Shown here: positions 8,176 to 17,434 of the stretch, in pieces
Layout: every line of letters begins with the position of its first letter
How positions within the stretch are numbered: position 1 is the first letter of the stretch
Assembly (NCBI GenBank): GCA_937871685.1
Contig: CALMOL010000195.1
Location: 1 to 22,567, forward strand
Origin: an uncultured Verrucomicrobiota bacterium
GTDB lineage: Bacteria > Verrucomicrobiota > Verrucomicrobiia > Chthoniobacterales > SZAS-18
Length of the DNA stretch: 22,567 bases
Direction of reading: 5' to 3'
The notes under the pieces: model-generated
What the model saw: the letters and a program-made list of their open reading frames with translations, nothing else
Databases searched by the model: none
What the model was told of the DNA's origin: nothing
Made by a program: the position numbers and the translations under genes

Positions 8176-10407
8176 ATGACGTTCCGCGCCGTTGTTTCCA
8201 TCCTCGGCGCCGTCCTGGCCCCGGCGCTGCCCGCCAAGGAACCGCCCGCGCCAAGCTCCGCCGCCGGCTGGGCCAAGGTTCCGCTCCCGGTGCCCCGCGC
8301 CTTCCTCGGGGCGATCCCGCCGCAGGTGGTGCCGGCGGGCGGCGAGCACATCCTCGACCTCCGCCGCTTCTACCAGCCCGGCCCCGACGGCGCGGCGGTA
8401 AGGGTGGAATCGGACCCGCGCTGCGCCGCCGAGGTGGAGCCCGCGACGCTCACGCTGCGCCTGCGGCCGGCGGCGGAAGCAGCCGGCACCGTTTCGCTCA
8501 CGCTGCGCGCACAGGGCGATGCCGGCCGCTGGCTCACCGCGCAGGTTCCGCTCGTCTTCCGGCCACGGACGACGCACACGTTTACTTGGCGGCCGGCGGC
8601 CGGCGAGTCTGCTCCCGTGCGCATCACCGTGGCCGGCTCGTTCAACGGGTGGAACAAAGATGCCCACCCCTTCGTCCCACGGCCGGACGGCTCCTTCGCC
8701 GTCACCCTTGAGCTGTCGCCGGGCGAGCACCTTTACAAGTTCCACGCCGACGGCCGCTGGCTGCCCGATCCGTCCAATCCTCGCATTCTCGCCGACGGCT
8801 TCGGCGGGGTGAACTCCGCGCTCACCGTCCCCGCGCCCGCGCTCACTTCCCCCGCCCCGTCGGTCACCGCCGCGTCCGCCGCGGGCTGGTCATGGCATGA
8901 TGCGGTGATCTACTTCGCGCTCACCGACCGCTTCGCCAACGGCGATCGCTCGAACGACCGTCCCTCGGGCAACCCCGACGTCCTGCCGCCCGCCGACTAC
9001 CACGGCGGAGACTGGCGCGGGATCACGCGCAAGATCGAGGAGGGTTACTTCGAGCGGCTCGGCGTGAACGTCCTCTGGCTCGCGCCCCTCAATCGCAACC
9101 CCGCCGCCGCGTGGCAGGAGTTCCCTGAGCCGCGCCGCTGGTATGCCGGCTACCACGGCTACTGGCCGGTCTCGCCCACCGAGCCGGACCCGCGTTTCGG
9201 CACGCCGGCGGATCTTCGTGCCCTGGTCGCCGCGGCGCACCGACGCGGCATGAAGGTGCTCGCCGACCTCGTGTTGCACCACGTCCACACGGACCACCCG
9301 TGGTGGAAGGAGAAGCGCGCGTGGTTTGGAAAATTGGAACTGCCCGATGGCCGACCCAACCTCCGGCTGTGGGACGAACAGCAGTTCACGACGTGGTTCG
9401 AGCCGTATCTGCCGACCTTCGACTTCAACAACGCCGAGGCCGTCCGCGCGCTCGTTGCCAACGCCGCGTGGTGGGCGCGCACCTACGACCTCGACGGCTT
9501 CCGCCTCGACGCCGTGAAGCACATCCCCCCGCCGTTCTGGGCGCGGCTCCGCGCGGGCCTGCGCGAGGCAGTGGAGCGCCCGCGCGGCCGGCCGCTCTAC
9601 CTCGTGGGCGAGTCCTTCCTGCCGCGCGCGGAGATCATGCGCTTCGTGGGGCCGAACATGCTCGACGGCCAGTTCGACTTCCCGCTCTACGACCGCATCG
9701 TGGCTGCCTTCGCGCACGAAAATCTCGGCCTCGAGGAGTTGGAAAAATCGCTGGCCGAGTCGGAGCTGATCTACGGGCCGGGCAATCTGATGTCGCCCTT
9801 GATCGGCAACCACGACAAGGGCCGCTTCATGGCCTACGCCGACGGCGACCTGCCGGACCCCACGGAGCCGAAGGAGGAAGAGGTCGGCTGGAGGAAGCCG
9901 CCGCGCGTGGACCGGCCGGAATCGTGGGACAAGCTGCATCTCGCGCAGGCCTTCCTTCTTTCCGTCGGCGGCGTGCCGATGCTCTATCAAGGCGACGAAT
10001 ACGGCGAGACCGGCGCGGGCGACCCGGATAACCGCCGCGACATGCGCTTCGGCGCGGAGCTCGCGCCCGAGGAGCGACGCGCGCTGGAGCGGAGCCAGTT
10101 TCTCGGGCAGTTTCGCCGCGGGCACCCGGCGCTGCGCCGAGGGACGCGACGCACGGTGCTGGCGGAGAAGGACCTGCTCGCCTTCGTGCGAGCGCACGGC
10201 GTGGACCGGGTGCTGTGCGTCTTTCACCGCGCCGCGGCGCCCGTCGAGCGGACCATCCCGGCCGGCCCCGAACTGCCCGACGGGGACGACTACGTGACGC
10301 TGCCGGAGGAGCGCAGGGTCGCGGTGAAGGATGGCAAAATCACGCTCGCGCTGGGCGCGCGGTCGCCAGTGTTCGTGGCGCGGGCAATCCAGGGCGCGTC
10401 CAAGTAG
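8176..10407 (+). CDS. Secreted GH13 alpha-amylase-family enzyme with CBM48-like module
   Basis: A 743-residue alpha-glucan hydrolase or transferase. Residues 1-20 form a signal peptide (hydrophobic core, then ALPAKE). Residues 40-130 look like a beta-sandwich of unrecognised family. Residues 147-218 (VAGSFNGWN, EHLYKFHADGRW) resemble a glycogen-binding CBM48/E-set domain. The GH13 barrel starts at about 240 (AVIYFALTDRFANGD). Catalytic regions: DLVLHHVH (364-371), GFRLDAVKH with nucleophile Asp445, LVGESF with acid Glu479, and IGNHDKGR with Asp547. A C-terminal beta domain follows. The exact activity (amylase, neopullulanase or maltogenic type) cannot be read from motifs. Region I has His-His where Asn-His is usual. 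It probably degrades starch or maltodextrins in the periplasm or outside the cell. The ATG start has no Shine-Dalgarno, and no clear plus-strand terminator follows. Confidence 0.9.
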   Translation: MTFRAVVSILGAVLAPALPAKEPPAPSSAAGWAKVPLPVPRAFLGAIPPQVVPAGGEHILDLRRFYQPGPDGAAVRVESDPRCAAEVEPATLTLRLRPAAEAAGTVSLTLRAQGDAGRWLTAQVPLVFRPRTTHTFTWRPAAGESAPVRITVAGSFNGWNKDAHPFVPRPDGSFAVTLELSPGEHLYKFHADGRWLPDPSNPRILADGFGGVNSALTVPAPALTSPAPSVTAASAAGWSWHDAVIYFALTDRFANGDRSNDRPSGNPDVLPPADYHGGDWRGITRKIEEGYFERLGVNVLWLAPLNRNPAAAWQEFPEPRRWYAGYHGYWPVSPTEPDPRFGTPADLRALVAAAHRRGMKVLADLVLHHVHTDHPWWKEKRAWFGKLELPDGRPNLRLWDEQQFTTWFEPYLPTFDFNNAEAVRALVANAAWWARTYDLDGFRLDAVKHIPPPFWARLRAGLREAVERPRGRPLYLVGESFLPRAEIMRFVGPNMLDGQFDFPLYDRIVAAFAHENLGLEELEKSLAESELIYGPGNLMSPLIGNHDKGRFMAYADGDLPDPTEPKEEEVGWRKPPRVDRPESWDKLHLAQAFLLSVGGVPMLYQGDEYGETGAGDPDNRRDMRFGAELAPEERRALERSQFLGQFRRGHPALRRGTRRTVLAEKDLLAFVRAHGVDRVLCVFHRAAAPVERTIPAGPELPDGDDYVTLPEERRVAVKDGKITLALGARSPVFVARAIQGASK

Positions 10408-10461
10408 GGCTTCGGCGAAAATTCCAGGCTGGGAGGCGGCGCTTGATCGCGCCGTTCACGA

Positions 10462-10499
10462 CAAAGAAAACCCGCCGCCGGACGCGCCGGACGGCGGGT
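10462..10499 (-). terminator. Rho-independent terminator of small exported protein B
   Basis: Read on the minus strand, ACCCGCCG (10499-10492) pairs with CGGCGGGT (10477-10470), with an inner CCGG/CCGG helix and one bulge, followed by TTTTCTTTGT. It lies about 20 bp beyond the stop codon of the gene ending at 10521. Confidence 0.8.
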
Positions 10500-10520
10500 G
10501 AAAAAGAAGGCCGCAGACCT

Positions 10521-11051
10521 TCAGTGCACTTCTTCCATGGAATCGAGGATTTTTTCCATGGCCGGCGTGTATTTTTTGTCCTTGGCGGCGGTCGTCACGC
10601 TGACAAAGATGACGATTTCCCCGTCGGCCTCGAGGGAGGCGGCCGTGACGACATACTCGTTTCCGGAACCATCCTTGCCGCGCGCCTCGCAAGCCGAAAG
10701 AGCGAGGTCGCTCTTCTTGCCGAGGCCCTTGGCGGTCTTGACCTCGGTGACCTCAACCGCTTTCACGCCGGTGCCTTCGCACGACTTCCGGGCAACGATC
10801 GGGAGCGCCTTTCTCGCGTCGTCCATGTCCTTCGCACCAGCGAGTTTGCCGACCAGGAGCACGAACTCATCATCGCCGGCTGGCTGGACTTTCAGGTTGC
10901 CCTTTTCATCCGGCTCGGCGCGCCACTCGTCCGGCAAGTCGAAGGACAAGATTGGCTCTGTCTTCGGGAACTTCACGGTTCCGGCGAGGGCCGGGGCGGC
11001 GCAGAACGCCACGGCGGCGGCCAGCGTGAGGGCAAGGCGGAGAGATTTCAT
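10521..11051 (-). CDS. Small exported protein B (paralogue of neighbouring gene), function unknown
   Basis: A 176-residue protein with a Sec signal peptide (MKSLRLALTL, then AFCAAPALA, cleavage predicted after Ala23). The mature part, about 153 residues, is rich in Lys, Glu and Asp and alternates short beta strands with a C-terminal helix. I do not recognise the family. It is clearly homologous to the next gene upstream, with shared segments SFxLPDxWR, DDEF, KALPI, CExTGxKxVEVT, CEARGKDGSGN, EADGE, and AKDKKYTP. Two cysteines, Cys91 and Cys121, are conserved between the paralogues and could form a disulfide after export. The ATG at 11051 has no strong Shine-Dalgarno. It has its own terminator and lies 213 bp from the other copy. 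Confidence 0.82.
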   Translation of the reverse strand: MKSLRLALTLAAAVAFCAAPALAGTVKFPKTEPILSFDLPDEWRAEPDEKGNLKVQPAGDDEFVLLVGKLAGAKDMDDARKALPIVARKSCEGTGVKAVEVTEVKTAKGLGKKSDLALSACEARGKDGSGNEYVVTAASLEADGEIVIFVSVTTAAKDKKYTPAMEKILDSMEEVH

Positions 11052-11205
11052 GGGTCGGCGATCTTCATGCCGGCCGTGTCCTTCGCAATGCTTTTGTTTT
11101 CCGCCGAGGCGCGGTCATTTCCGGGCGGAGTGGTCACGCGGGCAGCGCCCCAGCGAGGAGGGCAAAAACAAGGATCGAGGGGCTTCGGCCGGCGCAGGTC
11201 GCCCC

Positions 11206-11243
11206 AAAAGAAAACCCGCCGCCGGACGAGCCAGGCGGCGGGT
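11206..11243 (-). terminator. Rho-independent terminator of small exported protein A
   Basis: On the minus strand, ACCCGCCGCC (11243-11234) pairs with GGCGGCGGGT (11223-11214) around a 10-nt loop, followed by TTTTCTTTT. The outer stem and T-tract almost repeat the terminator at 10462-10499. Confidence 0.85.
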
Positions 11244-11264
11244 GAAAAGGAAAGCGGCAGACGC

Positions 11265-11798
11265 TCAGTCCCCCTCTTCGATGGAGTCCACGATCTTGCC
11301 CATCGTGGGGGTGTATTTTTTGTCCTTGGCGTCCGTGGTCACGGTGGCGAGGGCAATGTATTCGCCGTCGGCCTCGATGGAGCAGGCGGTGACGACGAAG
11401 ACGTTGCCGGAGCCATCCTTGCCGCGCGCCTCGCAGAGCGCCATCTTCAGGTCGCCCTTTTTGCCGGCGCCTTTGAGATCCTTGATGGGGGTGACTTCCA
11501 CGCTCTTGGCGCCGGTGGCCTCGCAGGCGGACTTGGCGATGATCGGCAGCGCCTTCTTGGCGGTGTCCTCGTCCTTCACGCCGTCCATCTTGACTAGCGT
11601 GAGGGCGAACTCGTCGTCGCCCGGCGGCTTGGCCGTGAAGGTGCCTTTGGCGTCCGTCTCGACGCGCCAGTCGTCGGGTAGCTCGAAGCTCATGAGCGGC
11701 TCCTTCTTCGGAAACTTGAAGGTGCCGGCCAGGGCCGGGGCGGCGCCGAACGCCGCGGCGGCGACCAGCGTGAGGGCGATGCGAAGGGTCTTGATCAT
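11265..11798 (-). CDS. Small exported protein A (tandem paralogue), function unknown
   Basis: A 177-residue exported protein. The signal peptide is MIKTLRIALTLVAAAAFGAAPALA, with predicted cleavage after Ala24. The mature sequence aligns end to end with protein B, by eye at about half identical residues. Conserved cysteines are Cys92 and Cys122; a third, Cys139, is only in this copy. I see no catalytic motif and do not recognise the family. The start is the ATG at 11798, which places the signal peptide at the N-terminus. The frame stays open further upstream, but that extension overlaps clpB in another frame and is rejected. GAAGG lies about 10 nt upstream. The gene is 118 bp downstream of clpB in the same direction, so read-through from clpB is possible. 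Confidence 0.84.
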   Translation of the reverse strand: MIKTLRIALTLVAAAAFGAAPALAGTFKFPKKEPLMSFELPDDWRVETDAKGTFTAKPPGDDEFALTLVKMDGVKDEDTAKKALPIIAKSACEATGAKSVEVTPIKDLKGAGKKGDLKMALCEARGKDGSGNVFVVTACSIEADGEYIALATVTTDAKDKKYTPTMGKIVDSIEEGD

Positions 11799-11841
11799 GG
11801 GGCCGCGACCTTCGACCCTCGCCTCGGCGGCGCAACCTGAT

Positions 11842-11886
11842 TCGCCGTAGGGCGACGCCTGACGCTGACCCCGCGAAACGGCGGGG
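11842..11886 (-). other. Two short hairpins between clpB and protein A gene
   Basis: TCGCC/GGCGA (11842-11855) and CCCCGC/GCGGGG (11869-11886) are perfect short inverted repeats in the 118-bp gap. Neither has a T-run on the minus strand, so they are not convincing terminators. They could attenuate, or protect mRNA ends, between clpB and the downstream gene. Confidence 0.3.
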
Positions 11887-11916
11887 CTTCCGCTGCCGAC
11901 CGGCGAAAATCCCCGC

Positions 11917-14490
<2,574 letters not shown>

Positions 14491-14495
14491 GAATT

Positions 14496-14545
14496 GGAAC
14501 AGTATATCGACAAAAACAATGTATAGGCGTTCAATGTTTCTTCGC
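14496..14545 (-). promoter_or_regulatory. AT-rich probable promoter region of clpB
   Basis: This is the most AT-rich stretch around the gene and lies directly upstream of the start. On the minus strand it holds TTGAAC followed, 19 bp later, by CGATAT, a loose sigma-70-like pair. No CIRCE element and no convincing sigma-32 box (CCCCAT-type -10) is visible, so heat-shock control cannot be shown from sequence. Confidence 0.33.
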
Positions 14546-14667
14546 TTGTTGGGCGGGGTTCGGCCGGCCTGAAGGCGACACGTGGCCCAGGCACGGCCGG
14601 GTGAATCGACGAACGCGGCGGCAGCCAGCTCCAAGCGGCTCGTTCCAGAAGCGCCGGCTCCCTTGCC

Positions 14668-14934
14668 TGATTCCCATCCATCGTCGCGATGATGCTTTTG
14701 ATCTATGCGAGAAGGTTTGCGCTCTTCGCGATGACCGGCGCTATCGTCGCGACGACCCCTCTCGATGATGCGCGCCTTCAGCGCGAAGATGTCCGGGATC
14801 GTCTCGAAGATCACAAAACCCTTAGGACGAAGACCGAAGTGGTCATCGCGGAGACCGAGGGCATCATCGCGAAGACCGACTGGATCATCGTGAGGCCCAT
14901 TCTGACCATCGCGATCCTCACGATCATCAGGGCA
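14668..14934. repeat. Second 21-bp-period tandem array, 12 full units and one short unit
   Basis: Starting at 14668, 14689, 14710, 14731, 14752, 14773 and 14794 there are 21-bp units, then one 15-bp unit (14815-14829), then units at 14830, 14851, 14872, 14893 and 14914. The plus-strand consensus is close to ANG-ACC-NNN-NNN-ATC-ATC-GCG; the three units from 14830 to 14892 are the most alike. On the minus strand they read as heptapeptides DHFGLRD / DALGLRD / DPVGLRD. The array lies between the clpB upstream region and the 3' end of the phosphodiesterase gene, and its last unit contains that gene's stop codon. No frame has a credible start, so I call it noncoding repeat. Confidence 0.75.
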
Positions 14935-16285
14935 CGTCCAGGGGCCGACCTTTCGCGCCATCGGCCGGACGCACCCCAAGCAGCGCGGCCACGGTCGGGT
15001 GCAACTGTGACCAATTCACCTCCGGCAGCTCACGCCCGGCGCGGCGCGCCCCCGGTTCCCACAGAGCGAAGAACGCCATCATCTCCGGGTTCTCGTCCGC
15101 GGGGTAGCCGTGCATCCCGCGCGGGTCGCCCGGGCGCGTGCCGAATTCACGCACCACGGCGGTCGCATCCTCCGGCGCGCCCGGCGCCCACGAGAACGTG
15201 TAGTCCTTGGGCAGCATCACGATCACGTCGCCGCAGCGCGTCGGGTGGGCGTAGCCCCACGCCGGCGGCATCTCCTCGCGTCGCCATGCGCGGAAGCCGG
15301 GGCCGCCGGCCTTGGCGCGTGCGACCCATTCACCCAGGCGCAGGGTCCGCTCGGCGCTTCCCGGCGGGAAGGCCACAGGGTCGAGGTAAACGTGGCCGAC
15401 GTTGCCCGTCGTCGTGAATGCGAGCTGCGGATTGCGGCGGTCCTCGCCCACGAGGCGGCCGAAATTGACGAGCTTCTTCACCGCTGACATGCCGTGGTCG
15501 GCCGTGAAGACGAAGAAGAGCCGGTCGCCCGCCGCAGGCGTGCTGCGCTTCCATTGGGCGATGGCGTCTTCGGAAAACTTCGCCAGCATCGCGTCGGTGG
15601 CGCGCAGGTTGGCGGCAAGCTCGGGCGAGTCCGGGCCGTGGTCGTGGCCGGGCTTGTCGGTGGCGATCACGTAGCCCATGAGCAGGCGCAGCGGGTCGGC
15701 TTGGCCGGCGGGCGTGGCGGCGTCGCGCGCCCAAGTGTCAAGCAGGTGGCGCAGGCGGTCGGCATCAGGCTGCGCACCGTCGAACTTGTCGCCGTAGTAG
15801 GCGGAGCGCAGCGTGCCTTGTTGGTTGTGCGAGAGCGGCCAGTCATACACCGCGCTGCGCGCGCCTTGGCGCTGGGCGGTCAGCCAAATCGGCTCGGCCT
15901 GGAGCAGGGCGGCGTCGTTTGGATACGACCAGGCGCGCTTGGCGGCCGAGTCGTAGAAGGTGTTCGCGGTAATCCCGTGCGTCTGCGCGTCCACGCCGGT
16001 CACCTGCGAGCAGTGCGCGGGAAAGGTGATCGAGGGCGTCACCGGCCGCAGTCGGGACGACCACAGCGCTTCGCGCCGGAGGCGATCAAAGAACGGCAGC
16101 GCGCCCATTCCCGGCCGCCGCACGTAATCGCCGCGCAGCCCGTCCACGCTGACCCAGACCACGGTGGCGCGCGGCGGGCGCGGCTCGACGGCGGGCGCCG
16201 GAAGGGCGCCGACCAGCAGCAAGCCGAGCAGGCAGGCGACGTGACGAAGGCGTGTGCGTTCGTAGGCAAGGATCGAAGCTGACAT
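14927..16285 (-). CDS. Exported type I phosphodiesterase / nucleotide pyrophosphatase (AlkP superfamily)
   Basis: A 452-residue metal-dependent hydrolase of the NPP branch of the alkaline phosphatase superfamily, which cleaves phosphodiester or pyrophosphate bonds. A hydrophobic segment at about 15-32 followed by APAVEPRPP is a signal peptide or anchor, so it acts outside the cytoplasm. Metal-site residues fit the family: Asp48 in VSVDG, nucleophile Thr87 in SITFPAH, Asp210 and His214 in ATDKPGHDHG, Asp263-His264 in TADHGM, and His392 in GMHGYPAD. QVTGVDAQTHGI is the usual block after the nucleophile. The substrate cannot be read from sequence. The ATG at 16285 has no Shine-Dalgarno. The gene diverges from the DUF3108 gene across 42 bp, and its stop codon lies inside the last unit of the second 21-bp array. 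Confidence 0.9.
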   Translation of the reverse strand: MSASILAYERTRLRHVACLLGLLLVGALPAPAVEPRPPRATVVWVSVDGLRGDYVRRPGMGALPFFDRLRREALWSSRLRPVTPSITFPAHCSQVTGVDAQTHGITANTFYDSAAKRAWSYPNDAALLQAEPIWLTAQRQGARSAVYDWPLSHNQQGTLRSAYYGDKFDGAQPDADRLRHLLDTWARDAATPAGQADPLRLLMGYVIATDKPGHDHGPDSPELAANLRATDAMLAKFSEDAIAQWKRSTPAAGDRLFFVFTADHGMSAVKKLVNFGRLVGEDRRNPQLAFTTTGNVGHVYLDPVAFPPGSAERTLRLGEWVARAKAGGPGFRAWRREEMPPAWGYAHPTRCGDVIVMLPKDYTFSWAPGAPEDATAVVREFGTRPGDPRGMHGYPADENPEMMAFFALWEPGARRAGRELPEVNWSQLHPTVAALLGVRPADGAKGRPLDVP

Positions 16286-16327
16286 GGAAAGCGGCGGAAG
16301 AATGCGCGGGAACCGCGATGCATCGAA

Positions 16328-17227
16328 GTGAATTCTTCGTTCCGCATTCCCCTCGCCCTCGCGCGTGCCCTCGTCATCGCGCTCGCCGGGGCGGCCCTGC
16401 TCGTCCCCGCGGAAGCGACGGCAAAGGGCGGCTTCAAGCTGCCCGCGCAGCAGACCGCCGCCCTGCAGGCGAAAGGCGCCGAATGGTCCGGCCGGCTCGG
16501 GCGCGAGTCACCCGGCCCGCAGGCTGCGCTTCCCCTGCCCTATCGCGCTACCTACCGCATCGGCTGGGGCGGCGTCACGGCCGCTCACGCCGAGGTGGCT
16601 CTCCTGTCTGGCCGCGGCGGCGAGACCGTAGAGATGCGCGGCCGCGCGGCCACCGAGGGCACGGCGCGCGCGCTCTTCCCGCTTGACGCGAAGCTCTCCG
16701 CCACGGCCGACGCCCGCACCCTGCGCGCGCGCCGCGTTGAGCAGGACGAGGAGCGGCGTGACAAGTGGCTGCGCGCCACCGTGGATTTCGACGACGCCGG
16801 CGCTCGGCGCGTCGAGACCGTGACGCCGCGCAAGACGCAGCAAGCCGAGGAAAAGCGGAAGAACTTCCCGTGGCCGGAGGCGCGCGACTTCCTCTCCACT
16901 TACCTCTACCTGCGTTCCTTCGAGTGGAAGGACGGTGAGTCGCGCGCGGTGCTGGTGATGTCGCCCGTCGCGCCCTACTTCCTACGTGCGACCTACCGCG
17001 GCCGCGAGGAGGTGGCGACCAAGGCCGGCCGCCGGCGCGCCCTGCGCTTCTCGGTCGAGGAACTGGCGAAGGTGCAGGACTCGGGCGTGCTCAAGCCGCA
17101 GCGCAAGCTCAAGTCGGCCACGGCATGGATCTCCGACGACCCCGCGCGCCGGTTGCTACGCATCGAGGCAAAAGTGTTCATCGGCGCAGTTTTCCTCGAA
17201 CTGGAATCCGAGCAGGGCGGCGGGTGA
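16328..17227 (+). CDS. DUF3108-type exported protein
   Basis: A 299-residue protein with a signal peptide (basic start, then ARALVIALAGAALLVPAEATA). The mature part carries PYRATYRIGWGGVTAAHAEV near residue 71, the typical opening of the DUF3108 domain. It continues with ARDFLSTYLYLRSF and ends in alternating strands including ATAWISDDPARRLLRIEAKVFIGAV, which is the usual C-terminal half. The biochemical role of DUF3108 is not established; family members are periplasmic or outer-membrane-associated beta proteins. The start is GTG at 16328, the only one that leaves the signal peptide complete in this frame. The gene begins 42 bp from the divergent phosphodiesterase gene, so the two promoters must overlap or sit inside the coding ends. 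Confidence 0.82.
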   Translation: MNSSFRIPLALARALVIALAGAALLVPAEATAKGGFKLPAQQTAALQAKGAEWSGRLGRESPGPQAALPLPYRATYRIGWGGVTAAHAEVALLSGRGGETVEMRGRAATEGTARALFPLDAKLSATADARTLRARRVEQDEERRDKWLRATVDFDDAGARRVETVTPRKTQQAEEKRKNFPWPEARDFLSTYLYLRSFEWKDGESRAVLVMSPVAPYFLRATYRGREEVATKAGRRRALRFSVEELAKVQDSGVLKPQRKLKSATAWISDDPARRLLRIEAKVFIGAVFLELESEQGGG

Positions 17228-17333
17228 GGGGCCTTGCCGTGGCATGGTTCCCCCGTCTCGCGCCTAAAATTTCCAGACTTGAACACAGTCCTTGGAAGGA
17301 ACGTGCCACGAGTGGGGAAAAGTCCCTCATAAT

Positions 17334-17372
17334 GTCTGCACCCGAATATGTCGTCGGGACCGCATAGCAGAC
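17334..17372 (+). promoter_or_regulatory. Stem-loop in the leader of the DUF4394 gene
   Basis: GTCTGC (17334-17339) pairs with GCAGAC (17367-17372), and inside it CCCGA (17341-17345) pairs with TCGGG (17354-17358). The asymmetric internal loop carries ACCGCATA on the 3' side. It lies nine bases before a 17-codon leader ORF. It does not match a riboswitch class I know. Confidence 0.4.
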
Positions 17373-17380
17373 GGTTCGTC

Positions 17381-17434
17381 ATGAAATATTCCTTGCCATC
17401 CTTCGATCCATCCGCATCCCTCCCCTTGCCATGA
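17381..17434 (+). CDS. Possible 17-residue leader peptide coupled to the DUF4394 gene
   Basis: ATG at 17381 opens a 17-codon frame, MKYSLPSFDPSASLPLP, whose TGA (17432-17434) overlaps the ATG of the next gene (17431-17433) as ATGA. This is the geometry of translational coupling. There is no Shine-Dalgarno, so the ORF may be chance. The peptide has no run of a regulatory amino acid, apart from several Ser and Pro. Confidence 0.25.
   Translation: MKYSLPSFDPSASLPLP

Noticed and set aside
14491..14600. CIRCE or sigma-32 element controlling clpB
   Set aside because: No inverted TTAGCACTC/GAGTGCTAA and no CCCCAT-type -10 was seen; only a loose sigma-70-like pair is present.
14491..14979. N-terminal extension of the clpB frame upstream of 14490
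   Set aside because: The extension translates the 21-bp array and intergenic DNA; ClpB normally starts at the MRPDRF position, giving the usual 857 residues.
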